Shown one piece after another: positions 49,915 through 58,128 of a DNA stretch of 64,000 nt. Under the pieces are notes generated by a model. That model was not told where the DNA came from, searched no databases, and saw nothing but the letters and a program-made list of their open reading frames with translations. Origin of the DNA: Flavobacterium keumense (GTDB taxonomy: Bacteria > Bacteroidota > Bacteroidia > Flavobacteriales > Flavobacteriaceae); NCBI RefSeq assembly GCF_029866485.1, contig NZ_CP092332.1, positions 992,001-1,056,000 on the forward strand, given 5' to 3'. The translations under genes were made by a program, and so were the position numbers. How positions within the stretch are numbered: the first letter of the stretch is position 1; each line of letters starts with the position of its first letter.

Positions 49915-50217
49915 CTACTTTATTGTTTTGATTTTTTTTGGGTTTTGTCTTGTATCAAATAAGGCCAAAATCCAAACTGCTTTAGCGTTGTATTTATAAT
50001 AAATCGTGGTTTGTTTTGATAACACGCATTTATATTGATTTTTGTTATATTGTGATTTTGGAAATAGAGAAGGTTCTTTTCTAATTAAGTAAATTGACTC
50101 ATCAAGTTTTGAAATAAATTGATTTCTAACGTTTACAGACCATTTTAATTCTAAAAACTCTAATAAACTAAGTAATGATTTTTCAGCATTTTTCGAAAAG
50201 ATAATCTCTCTTTTCAT
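49915..50217 (-). CDS. ParE/RelE-type toxin
   Basis: A 100-residue protein with the ParE-like plan: KREIIFSKNAEKSLLSLLEFLELKWS, FISKLDESIYLIRKEPSLFPKSQYNKNQYKCVLSKQTTIYYKY and VWILALFDTRQNPKK. The last motif (LFDTRQNPK) is the common ParE/RelE ending. ParE toxins poison gyrase; RelE toxins cut mRNA at the ribosome, and this sequence is closer to ParE by pattern. It overlaps the upstream antitoxin by 1 nt (TAATG), so the two are translationally coupled. It sits between two mevalonate-pathway genes. Confidence 0.85.
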   Translation of the reverse strand: MKREIIFSKNAEKSLLSLLEFLELKWSVNVRNQFISKLDESIYLIRKEPSLFPKSQYNKNQYKCVLSKQTTIYYKYNAKAVWILALFDTRQNPKKIKTIK

Positions 50218-50435
50218 TACCTGTATTTTTTCATTATATCCTCATAAAGAACAAACTCCCCTCGCTCAATCTGTTTTTCTCCTTCTTCAATTTCAAATTT
50301 TTGCTCTTCAGTCAATTCTTCCCACCAATCTTTTTTACTAGTCGAAAATATATTTTTTATTGATTCAATTACCGATTCGTCGTTAGTCTCTAACAACTTT
50401 TTCATCAATTCTATTTTTTCTAATTGAATATCCAT
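50217..50435 (-). CDS. Antitoxin partner of the ParE/RelE-type toxin
   Basis: A 72-residue acidic protein: MDIQLEKIELMKKLLETNDESVIESIKNIF, then WWEELTEEQKFEIEEGEKQIERGEFVLYEDIMKKYR. The C-terminal acidic helix plus a short strand is how such antitoxins wrap ParE/RelE toxins. The N-terminal part probably dimerises, and no clear DNA-binding motif is seen. It starts 2 nt after the decarboxylase stop and overlaps the toxin start, so the pair is embedded in the isoprenoid operon and likely transcribed from its promoter. Confidence 0.82.
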   Translation of the reverse strand: MDIQLEKIELMKKLLETNDESVIESIKNIFSTSKKDWWEELTEEQKFEIEEGEKQIERGEFVLYEDIMKKYR

Positions 50436-50437
50436 TA

Positions 50438-51529
50438 TTATACAATTAATTGACTACCAATTCCAATTTCATCACAAATATACTGACCATTTTGACAATA
50501 GCCAACTAATTCGTCCTGAATAAATTGCAAGACTTTTTCTTTCACTTGATTTGGGTAGAGAACGTGAACATTGGCGCCAGCATCTAAAGTGAAGCAAACA
50601 GGTATTTTAGTTTCATTTCTAAAACTCCAAATACGATTGATAATTTCCAATGTATTGGGTTTCATTAAGATGAAATATGGCATCGAAGTCATCATCATAG
50701 CGTGTAGTGTTAAGGCTTCACTCTCAACAATAGCAATGAATTGTTCTAAATTCCCTGATTCAAAAATTGAAATCAGATGGTCTAAATTTTCATGTGCTTG
50801 TGCAAATCGCCTTTCGGCAAAAGGATGATTGTGCATTAAATCGTGCCCTAAAGTACTCGAAACTTGTTTTTCACCTTTGTCTACTAAAAGAATGGTGTCT
50901 TGGTAATTTTTGAAATTATCGTGAATAGTGTGTGGGAATTCAACTCCAAAAAAATCAGAACTTCCAGGAATATTAGCTTGTTTCCCCCAAACAACAACTT
51001 GTCCTTTTACACTTCTGCAAGCACTACCGGATCCTAAACGTGCCAAGAAAGAGGCTTTTTGGTAAAAATAATCTTCAGTCATTGCAGGATTCAATTCCTT
51101 TTCTAAACTCATCAAGTTCATCGCTAAAGCTGCCATGCCCGATGCAGAAGAAGCAATTCCAGAACTGTGCGGAAATGTATTTCGAGTGTCAATCGTAAAA
51201 TGATAGTCTTTTAAAAAAGGTAAATAGGGTTCAATTCGCTCCAAAAATTTCTGAATTTTTGGTTTAAAATCTTCCTTTGGTTTCCCTTCAAAAAGCAAAT
51301 CAAAAGAAAAATTCGATTGGACTGTATTTTGTTTTTTGGCGAAAGCCAATTGCGTAATTGTTTTGCAATTATTTAAGGTAAAACTCACTGAAGGATTGGC
51401 GGGAATTTGATTTTCTTTTTTGCCCCAATATTTTACCAATGCAATATTACTTGGCGCACTCCATTGAAAAACACCTTCTTCAATAGAATTTGTATAGGGG
51501 CTTGGAATAAAATCGTTTGCTGTTACCAT
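50438..51529 (-). CDS. mvaD: Diphosphomevalonate decarboxylase
   Basis: A 363-residue GHMP-superfamily enzyme, start chosen at the ATG at 51529 (MVTANDFIPSPYTN). It makes isopentenyl diphosphate from mevalonate diphosphate with ATP. Motifs: WSAPSNIALVKYWGKK (N-terminal), the ATP loop PHSSGIASSASGMAALAMNL, and RLGSGSACRSVKGQVVVWG, ending CFTLDAGANVHVLYP with the catalytic Asp. It is the first gene of an operon mvaD-antitoxin-toxin-kinase-ubiA on the minus strand, with a putative -7 box just upstream. Confidence 0.92.
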   Translation of the reverse strand: MVTANDFIPSPYTNSIEEGVFQWSAPSNIALVKYWGKKENQIPANPSVSFTLNNCKTITQLAFAKKQNTVQSNFSFDLLFEGKPKEDFKPKIQKFLERIEPYLPFLKDYHFTIDTRNTFPHSSGIASSASGMAALAMNLMSLEKELNPAMTEDYFYQKASFLARLGSGSACRSVKGQVVVWGKQANIPGSSDFFGVEFPHTIHDNFKNYQDTILLVDKGEKQVSSTLGHDLMHNHPFAERRFAQAHENLDHLISIFESGNLEQFIAIVESEALTLHAMMMTSMPYFILMKPNTLEIINRIWSFRNETKIPVCFTLDAGANVHVLYPNQVKEKVLQFIQDELVGYCQNGQYICDEIGIGSQLIV

Positions 51530-51544
51530 GAATGAAAATTTTAG

Positions 51545-51552
51545 CAAAGATA
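51545..51552 (-). promoter_or_regulatory. Putative -7 box for the isoprenoid operon
   Basis: On the minus strand TATCTTTG, 15 nt before the mvaD ATG. It supports the ATG at 51529 over the TTG at 51547. Confidence 0.55.
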
Positions 51553-51609
51553 CTTTTTTTGCTGAATTGGTTTTGAGTTTATTTTGGCTATAGAATTGAA
51601 AGTTTTGAG

Positions 51610-51617
51610 TAAATTTG
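51610..51617 (+). promoter_or_regulatory. Putative -7 box for the TspO gene
   Basis: TAAATTTG fits TAnnTTTG, 21 nt before the ATG at 51639. A TTG at 51584-51586 is 23 nt upstream. Confidence 0.5.
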
Positions 51618-51638
51618 ATTCTAAATAAAAAAAGTAAA

Positions 51639-52115
51639 ATGAATAAAGTTACTCGTATTGCAATTGTTGTCGTTATTTGTTTGGTTGTGGGATATGTTTC
51701 TGGAATGGTTACGCGTACTTCAATAACGACTTGGTATCCTACTTTAATAAAGCCGAGTTTTAATCCGCCTAATTGGATTTTCGCACCTGTTTGGACTTCG
51801 TTGTATATTATGATGGGAATTGCTGCAGGCTTAGTTTGGAATCAAATAACAACCCATAAAGAAGCGGTTACTAAAGCCTTACAATTCTTTACCATCCAAT
51901 TGGTTTTGAATGCACTTTGGTCGTATTTGTTCTTTGGATTGCATAACCTGATATTAGCCACCATTGAGGTTGTTTTACTTTGGCTCATGATTTTTGAAAC
52001 CTATTCCCAATTTACTAAAATCAGTAAAACGGCAGGCTATTTACTATTGCCGTATTTAGCTTGGGTGAGTTTTGCTTCGGTATTAACGGCTAGTATTTGG
52101 TGGTTGAACCAGTAA
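51639..52115 (+). CDS. TspO/MBR family tryptophan-rich sensory protein
   Basis: A 158-residue five-helix membrane protein starting at the ATG at 51639. Signature residues are WYPTLIKPSFNPPNWIFAPVWTSLYIMMGIAAGLVW in TM1-TM2, NALWSYLFFGLHNLILATIEV in TM3-TM4 and YLAWVSFASVLTASIWWLN at the end. The family binds tetrapyrroles and cholesterol-like ligands and responds to stress or light; the role in this organism is not known. It stands alone between divergent and convergent neighbours. Confidence 0.92.
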   Translation: MNKVTRIAIVVVICLVVGYVSGMVTRTSITTWYPTLIKPSFNPPNWIFAPVWTSLYIMMGIAAGLVWNQITTHKEAVTKALQFFTIQLVLNALWSYLFFGLHNLILATIEVVLLWLMIFETYSQFTKISKTAGYLLLPYLAWVSFASVLTASIWWLNQ

Positions 52116-52137
52116 CTTTATAAACTATCAGATAGAA

Positions 52138-53364
52138 TTATTCTGAAATTGCATTAGCAACAATAAACCCAGATGTCCACGCATTTTGGAAATTAAATCC
52201 ACCTGTAATAGCATCAATATTGACTATTTCGCCAGCAAAATAAAGGTTAGGGTGTAATTTGCTTTCCATGGTTTTGAAATTGATTTCTTTTAAATCAATT
52301 CCGCCCGCAGTAACAAATTCATCTTTAAAAGTACTTTTACCATTAACTTGAAAAATGCCTTTTGTTAGTTGATTTGCTAGGTTTTGTAATTGAATTTTGG
52401 ACAAATCCGCCCATTTGGTTTCATTGCCAATTCCCGAGGCTAGAACCAAACTTTCCCATAACCGATTTTGCAATTCTAAAGGCGACTTTTTGACTACCGT
52501 TTTTTTGGCATGTTCTTGTTTGAGTTCTTTCAAAAGGGTTTCGGCATCTTCGGTATCTATATCATTTAGCCAATTGACTTCTATTTTAAATTGGTAATTC
52601 TTATCGTGTAAGATACGCGCTCCCCAAGCAGATAATTTTAATATAGCTGGGCCGCTCATTCCCCAATGGGTAATCAATAAAGAGCCTGTCGATTCTAGTT
52701 TGGTATCCTTAACTTTAACGGTTACTTGAGTCGCAATTCCAGGTAATTCTTTAATTCGGGTGTCTTTGATATTAAAGGTAAATAGGGAAGGTACAGGTGT
52801 AATAATGGCATGCCCAAACGTATGTAATAAATCCCAAATTTTAGGATTGCTTCCTGTAGCTAAGATGAGTTTTTCGGCTAAGAAGCTTTCGGATTGCGTA
52901 TCGATTTTCCAATAATTTCCTGTCGAGCCTTCGGTATAAAAAATGGATTGTACACTTTGTCCCGTTACAATGGTTATACCTAATTGATGACTGGCATTTA
53001 AAAAACAATCGATGATGGTTTGAGAAGAATTGGAAACAGGAAACATTCTGCCATCGTCCTCAATTTTCAGTTCGACTCCGTGTTTTTCAAACCATTCAAT
53101 GGTGTCGCCAGAGCAAAATTGATGAAATGGACCACGCAATTCTTTCTCGCCCCTAGGATAGAATTTGACCAATTCGTTGGGTTCAAAACAAGCGTGGGTT
53201 ACGTTGCAACGTCCTCCTCCTGAGATACGAACTTTGGAAAGCACTTCTTTTCCCCGTTCTAAAATCGCGACTTTGAGTTTTGGATTGCGCTCTACAATGT
53301 TGATAGCCGAGAAAAATCCAGCAGCTCCACCACCTACAATTATAATATCAAAGTCTTGATTCAT
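52138..53364 (-). CDS. HI0933/BaiN-family FAD-dependent oxidoreductase
   Basis: A 408-residue flavoprotein starting at the ATG at 53364 (MNQDFDIIIVGGGAAGFFSAI). The Rossmann GxGxxG/A is at about 10-15. The family block KVRISGGGRCNVTHACF follows, and the C-terminal GGIDLKEINFKTMES, LYFAGEIVNIDAITGGFNFQNAWTSGF is diagnostic. Related proteins act as flavin-dependent reductases (BaiN in bile-acid metabolism), but most have no assigned substrate. It appears monocistronic and is convergent with TspO across 22 nt. Confidence 0.9.
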   Translation of the reverse strand: MNQDFDIIIVGGGAAGFFSAINIVERNPKLKVAILERGKEVLSKVRISGGGRCNVTHACFEPNELVKFYPRGEKELRGPFHQFCSGDTIEWFEKHGVELKIEDDGRMFPVSNSSQTIIDCFLNASHQLGITIVTGQSVQSIFYTEGSTGNYWKIDTQSESFLAEKLILATGSNPKIWDLLHTFGHAIITPVPSLFTFNIKDTRIKELPGIATQVTVKVKDTKLESTGSLLITHWGMSGPAILKLSAWGARILHDKNYQFKIEVNWLNDIDTEDAETLLKELKQEHAKKTVVKKSPLELQNRLWESLVLASGIGNETKWADLSKIQLQNLANQLTKGIFQVNGKSTFKDEFVTAGGIDLKEINFKTMESKLHPNLYFAGEIVNIDAITGGFNFQNAWTSGFIVANAISE

Positions 53365-53492
53365 TTTTTGTTTTTGAATGACAAAGTTAAGAATAAAAAA
53401 AGAGCCCATCTAAAAAGACTTCTTTCTGTCAAACTTTTCCGAAGATTTAGGAGTTTTAGTTTCTATAAATAAGAATAATTATTATTTATAGA

Positions 53493-53513
53493 TTCCGAAA
53501 TAAATTCGGAATG
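53493..53513. repeat. Palindrome ATTCCGAA-N5-TTCGGAAT
   Basis: A perfect 8-bp inverted repeat in the 198-nt gap between the flavoprotein gene and the amylase gene. An AT-rich near-palindrome (ATAAATAAGAATAATTATTA, 53466 onward) lies next to it. It may act as the 3' end hairpin of the maltose operon on the minus strand, or be a dispersed repeat. Confidence 0.6.
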
Positions 53514-53562
53514 ACAAATTTTGTGCTTTTTAGAGAGACTCTTTATATAACTTAATTCGATT

Positions 53563-55221
53563 TTATTTTTTCAATTCCAGAAGAACCAAATCAAATTCCG
53601 AATCAATTGTTACTTTTCCATTAGCAACAACAGCTTCTTTTCCAGAATACGCATCTTTTACTTTGGCTCCATTTTTAAAAATAGTTCCTGTTGGGATTGT
53701 TTTTTTGCCTTTCACTAAATTCAATCCAACGACCACTTGATCCTTGTATTTTCCTTGAGTAAAAGTACGACTGAACACATAAGGAGTAGCCGAAATTTGT
53801 AGGTGAATACCAGCTCCTACTGCAGGGTGATTTTTTCTAAACTGTCCTAATTTTTGCCAGTGTGTCAAGGTTTTTTTAGTAGTTGGGTTGTTTTTGATAT
53901 CATCCCAATTCATGAATGAACGCAAAGTTGCATCGCCTTGTGTTCCCTCGATAACTAAATTTCGTCCTGACTCATCTCCATAATATACCTGAGCCGTTCC
54001 TGGAGTTAGTAATAATTTTGTAGCACTTTCAAAGGTTTTTTCTCTTTTTCCGTCAAAAGGAGTAGCGTCGTCGTGAGACGAAACATAATTCAATACACCA
54101 AATCCTTTTAATTCTTTTTGTAATGTGTTTGAGTAGTAAGAGAACAAACTTTCATAATCTTTTTTGGCTTCATTTTTAAATTCAAAATTGATTAAACTAT
54201 TGAATCCATTGGCAAAATAATTTACTTTTTTGTCACCAAAATCATAGTACAATCCTCCACTGATGTTATACCCTGAAACCTCTCCAGTAGTATAAAAAGC
54301 ATTGTTGTCTAGCACTTTTTTAGGATTGTTCTTTTTCCAAGTAGCAAAAGCATAGTTGCATTGCTTTTTGAATTCAGCCCAAACGCCTTCTTCAATATGT
54401 TTGGCAGTATCAGCACGGTAGCCGTCTATTCCATATTCGCTAATATAATCGGTTAACCATTTGATGATGTAATATTTAGGTGCTCTTGGGTAGCCTGTTC
54501 GGGCAAAGAAAGCATCTAATTCTTTCACTTCTTGTTCGTAACGTCCTTCTTTTTTCCATTTTTCTACTAAAGCTGCTGGTAGTTCTACATTTTGCTCGCT
54601 TTCAGTACGTGTGTCAGGAAGATTGGCTACCAAGGTACAAGCGGTTGTATTTGCGTAGTTTTTGTAGTCGCAAGCTGGGCTTGTTCGTACCCAACTTTCT
54701 GGCCAAACCGCATCCTGAGGGGTTACTGGCCCCGTATGATTGATAACTCCGTCAAAAACAATACGAATTCCATGTTGGTGTGCTTTTTCAACCATGGTTT
54801 TTAAATCTTCGGCTGTTCCAAAGTTGGGGTCTAAAGCAGTCCAATCTTTAGTCCAATAGCCATGAAATCCATAACTATATCCGGTTCCTTCATCCGTTCC
54901 ATCGTGAATTTGTTCTACTAAAGGGGTCATCCAAATAGCATTGATTCCTAATTGGTCAAAATACCCTTCTTCAATTTTTTGGGTAATCCCTTTAATATCA
55001 CCTCCCATAAAACCACGTAATTTTCCAGTTTCTTTATTTCGATTAAAATTGACGTCATTATTGGGATCTCCGTTATTAAATCGATCCGTCAACAAGAAAT
55101 ACAAATTGGCGCCTTCCCAAACAAATGGAGCTGTTTGGTTTGTTTTTTTATGTTGAGCTTGTGTTTCATTTGATGAAATGAAAACAGCCAAAAGGGCTAG
55201 TAGTAAAACATTTTTTTTCAT
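53563..55221 (-). CDS. Exported GH13 alpha-amylase
   Basis: A 552-residue glycoside hydrolase with a signal peptide (about 1-23, ending ETQAQ). GH13 regions: DGVINHT (region I), GYRADTAKH with nucleophile D271 (region II), TTGEV with acid/base E314 (III) and YVSSHDD with transition-state stabiliser D384 (IV). The calcium-site-like YFLLTDRFNNGDPNND occurs near the N-terminus. A C-terminal beta domain (about 470-552) closes it. Activity on alpha-1,4-glucans is expected, yielding maltodextrins outside the cytoplasm. It is the last gene in the maltose locus, 8 nt after the second amylase gene, so they are cotranscribed. Confidence 0.92.
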   Translation of the reverse strand: MKKNVLLLALLAVFISSNETQAQHKKTNQTAPFVWEGANLYFLLTDRFNNGDPNNDVNFNRNKETGKLRGFMGGDIKGITQKIEEGYFDQLGINAIWMTPLVEQIHDGTDEGTGYSYGFHGYWTKDWTALDPNFGTAEDLKTMVEKAHQHGIRIVFDGVINHTGPVTPQDAVWPESWVRTSPACDYKNYANTTACTLVANLPDTRTESEQNVELPAALVEKWKKEGRYEQEVKELDAFFARTGYPRAPKYYIIKWLTDYISEYGIDGYRADTAKHIEEGVWAEFKKQCNYAFATWKKNNPKKVLDNNAFYTTGEVSGYNISGGLYYDFGDKKVNYFANGFNSLINFEFKNEAKKDYESLFSYYSNTLQKELKGFGVLNYVSSHDDATPFDGKREKTFESATKLLLTPGTAQVYYGDESGRNLVIEGTQGDATLRSFMNWDDIKNNPTTKKTLTHWQKLGQFRKNHPAVGAGIHLQISATPYVFSRTFTQGKYKDQVVVGLNLVKGKKTIPTGTIFKNGAKVKDAYSGKEAVVANGKVTIDSEFDLVLLELKK

Positions 55222-55229
55222 GATAATAA

Positions 55230-57065
55230 TTATTTAAGTTCCAATATCAAAGCCGATTTAGCCTCGATAGTGATGTTGTTTTTAATATTGATACTTTGTC
55301 CAGAAATTACGTCTTTTCCTGTTGAATAGTGTTGCGTATTTTCTTTAAAACGAGCAACAGCCAGATCTTGTTTTTCATCTGAATTGTTGATGATTACCAT
55401 TACGCTTTCAGCATCATTGTATCTAAAATAAGTATAGACATTATTTTCAGGAACATAATGGGTGGTTTTCCCGTTGTGGATTACCGATTTTCCTTTTCTC
55501 CAATTGAATAATTTGGCAGTAAAATCAAAAAATTGTTGTTGCTCTTTGGTACGACCTTCATTAGAAAAAGCATTGTTGGAATCGCCTTTCCATCCGCCTG
55601 GGAAATCCCTGCGAATATCACCATCCCCAACATTTTTATCCCCTTTCATTCCAATTTCAGAACCATAATACAATTGTGGAATTCCTCGAATGGTAGCCAC
55701 TAAACTCATCGCCATTTGGTATTTTTTGAAATCCCCTTGGTAGATTTGGTTGAAGCGGTTGGTATCATGATTTTCGGCAAAAACTAAGATGTTGTTTGTA
55801 TTTGGATACAAGAAATCATTGGTAAAATTTTCATATACTTTAATTATTCCTTTGTCCCAACTGGCTTTGTTTTCGTTAAAAACACCTCCGTTAATAGCAT
55901 CGTGCAGCGTAAAATCCATCACCGAAGGCAGATTGGAATTATAGCTTTGAATAGCTCCAATTTTACTGTCCTTTTGCCAATAGGCCATTTGAGCTTGATC
56001 GTGCATCCAAACTTCTCCTACGATATTGAAATGTGGATATTCATCTGTAATGGCTTTGGTCCAAGCAGCAATTCCTTTTTTGTCGCAATACGAATAGGTG
56101 TCCACTCGGAACCCATCTAAGTCGGCATATTCAATCCACCAAATGGCATTTTGAATTAAATAATTTAACACCAAAGGATTCGATTGGTTCAAATCAGGCA
56201 TGGATTTGACAAACCATCCATCCATACAGATTTGAGCATCTGTTTTGGAAGCATTTTGATCAAACTGAGAGGTCATTCGGTAATTAGTTTGCGCAAAACC
56301 AGGAAATTGATGAATCCAATCATAAGTAGGCAAATCATTCATCATCCAATGTTGGTATCCCCAATGGTTGGTCACATAATCCATTATGTTTTTCATACCA
56401 CGTTGGTGCAATTCGGCACTCAATCGAACATAATCTTCATTGGTTCCAAAACGAGAATCAATTTTATATACATCAGATTGACCGTAAGTATGATACGATC
56501 CTTTTTCGTCATTGTCTTCGCAAAGTGGGGTAGGCCAAAGTGCGGTAGTCCCCAATGATTTGATGTAGTCTAGGTTTTTGATAATCCCTTCTATATCACC
56601 CCCGTGGCGTCCGTCTTTATTAGTACGATTGGCTTTTTCAATCGTTTCTTGGGTGCTGTCATTGTTCGGATTACCATTAGCAAAACGATCGGGCATTAAT
56701 AAATAAATCATGTCGGAGCTATCAAATCCTTTGCGGAAACGTGAATTTTCTCTCCTTGATTTTAAACTGTATTTTTGGGTAAATGTTACTTTTTTATTTT
56801 TCGAAAACGAAAAAAGCAAGTCTTGAGCAGGAATATTCTTGGTATCAACAGTTACAAAAAGATAGTTTGGATTTTCCGTTTTTTGAATGTTTTTGATGAC
56901 TACTCCATTAGAAACACTTACTTCATTTTGTGCAATGTTTTTTCCGTAGAACATAATTTGCACTTCTGATAAATTCATATTGGCATACCAAAAAGGAGGT
57001 TCAACTCGGTCTATTTGAGCAAATGCAAATGTTGTAGTCAATAATAAAAAGAGTAATTTTTTCAT
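55230..57065 (-). CDS. Exported GH13 neopullulanase/cyclomaltodextrinase-type enzyme
   Basis: A 611-residue enzyme starting at the ATG at 57065 (signal peptide MKKLLFLLLTTTFAFAQ). Residues about 18-100 form an N-terminal beta-sandwich (cyclomaltodextrinase N-domain: VEPPFWYANMNLSEVQIMFYG). The catalytic barrel has DYVTNHWG (region I), DGFRVDTYSYCDK with nucleophile D322 (II), IVGEVW with acid/base E351 (III) and FAENHDTNR with D434 (IV). The layout resembles SusA-type periplasmic neopullulanases, which cut maltodextrins and pullulan. It lies 11 nt after the esterase gene. Confidence 0.9.
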   Translation of the reverse strand: MKKLLFLLLTTTFAFAQIDRVEPPFWYANMNLSEVQIMFYGKNIAQNEVSVSNGVVIKNIQKTENPNYLFVTVDTKNIPAQDLLFSFSKNKKVTFTQKYSLKSRRENSRFRKGFDSSDMIYLLMPDRFANGNPNNDSTQETIEKANRTNKDGRHGGDIEGIIKNLDYIKSLGTTALWPTPLCEDNDEKGSYHTYGQSDVYKIDSRFGTNEDYVRLSAELHQRGMKNIMDYVTNHWGYQHWMMNDLPTYDWIHQFPGFAQTNYRMTSQFDQNASKTDAQICMDGWFVKSMPDLNQSNPLVLNYLIQNAIWWIEYADLDGFRVDTYSYCDKKGIAAWTKAITDEYPHFNIVGEVWMHDQAQMAYWQKDSKIGAIQSYNSNLPSVMDFTLHDAINGGVFNENKASWDKGIIKVYENFTNDFLYPNTNNILVFAENHDTNRFNQIYQGDFKKYQMAMSLVATIRGIPQLYYGSEIGMKGDKNVGDGDIRRDFPGGWKGDSNNAFSNEGRTKEQQQFFDFTAKLFNWRKGKSVIHNGKTTHYVPENNVYTYFRYNDAESVMVIINNSDEKQDLAVARFKENTQHYSTGKDVISGQSINIKNNITIEAKSALILELK

Positions 57066-57076
57066 AGAAGTAACAT

Positions 57077-57985
57077 TTATTTTTTTAATAAAAATTGCAA
57101 AGGAATATGTAACCGTTCTGCCCAAGATTTTTCGGAATGATCTTTACCTTCAAAAAATTGGGTGGTCCAATTGGTGTTTGTAAAACCTTTTTTTTGCATT
57201 AATAGATCTACTTTTTTCTGTAAATCAGGATATAAGGCATCTAGTGTTTTATTGCCATAATCAAAATAGATGGAATGCGTTTTCGGATTTGGCAAATGCA
57301 ACTCCATATAATTGATAAAAGCATCTGGAATAGGGTTGTTTTGAGTGCTAAATGTTCCCGGCCAATGGGTAGAAATACAAGCTGCTCCTCCAAAAACCTC
57401 AGGATATTCGCAGATAGCATACATGGAGATTAGTCCGCCCATACTAGAGCCCGCAATGAATGTGTTTTCACTGTTTGTTAAAGTAGCAAAATGGCTGTCG
57501 ATGTAGGGTTTTAATTCGGTCACCAAGAATTTTAGATACAAATCGGAGATGGGTTGAAAGATTTCTTTCGTTCTTCCTGCTTTTTGTAATTGAGCCGTTA
57601 TCGAATCTTTTTGAGTTAGACTTAAACTTTCATAGGGCTTTTGCGGAAAATATTCGGGATGTCGTTTTTGTCCATTATTCCAAATACCCACCACAATAAA
57701 AGGTTTGGTTTTTCCTTTAAATAATAATTCACCAGCGACTTCATCAACTTCCCATGATTGCTTGTTCCAAGTTGTTGCTGCATCATATAACATTTGCCCA
57801 TCATGCATGTACAAAACAGCATATTTTTGAGCACCTGAATAACCTTCAGGTAACCAAACATCAATATTTCTTGAATCAACATAGTTCGATTTAAAGTTTT
57901 CAAGACGATGTACTTTCCCCGTACTTGCTTGAGGTATTTGTCCAAAAGCAATAGATGTGATAAGAAATACGATGATTTTTTTCAT
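57077..57985 (-). CDS. Exported alpha/beta-hydrolase, esterase D type
   Basis: A 302-residue hydrolase with a signal peptide (about 1-15, SIAFGQ). The nucleophile elbow is GSSMGG (FIAGSSMGGLISMYAICEYP); the oxyanion strand is KYAVLYMHDGQMLYD, and a late DHSEKSW provides the catalytic His. The fold is that of the putative esterase (PF00756) family, including enterochelin esterases and carbohydrate esterases. In a maltose locus it may deacylate the substrate or glycan side groups, but substrate is unknown. It is the first of three exported enzymes, 143 nt after the GH65 gene. Confidence 0.82.
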   Translation of the reverse strand: MKKIIVFLITSIAFGQIPQASTGKVHRLENFKSNYVDSRNIDVWLPEGYSGAQKYAVLYMHDGQMLYDAATTWNKQSWEVDEVAGELLFKGKTKPFIVVGIWNNGQKRHPEYFPQKPYESLSLTQKDSITAQLQKAGRTKEIFQPISDLYLKFLVTELKPYIDSHFATLTNSENTFIAGSSMGGLISMYAICEYPEVFGGAACISTHWPGTFSTQNNPIPDAFINYMELHLPNPKTHSIYFDYGNKTLDALYPDLQKKVDLLMQKKGFTNTNWTTQFFEGKDHSEKSWAERLHIPLQFLLKK

Positions 57986-58012
57986 AGTGATTTTATTTTT
58001 ACCGTGTCATTC

Positions 58013-58058
58013 AACGGATTAAAATCCGTTGTTAAATAGTGAGTCGTTCCTACGGAAC
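58013..58058. repeat. Two adjacent palindromes in the GH65-esterase gap
   Basis: AACGGATT-AA-AATCCGTT (58013-58030) is followed by GTTCCTACGGAAC (58046-58058), the latter related to the REP-like copies at 10773-11111. They could form tandem hairpins in the operon mRNA. Confidence 0.65.
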
Positions 58059-58128
58059 TTTGATTTACTTCAAAGACCGTAGGTTCGGCCTATATTTTAA
58101 TTCTTGATTTTAACCCAGTCTGTTTTGG

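Noticed and set aside
53410..53562. Small gene between the flavoprotein and amylase genes
   Set aside because: Only palindromes and AT-rich sequence; no frame with coding character.
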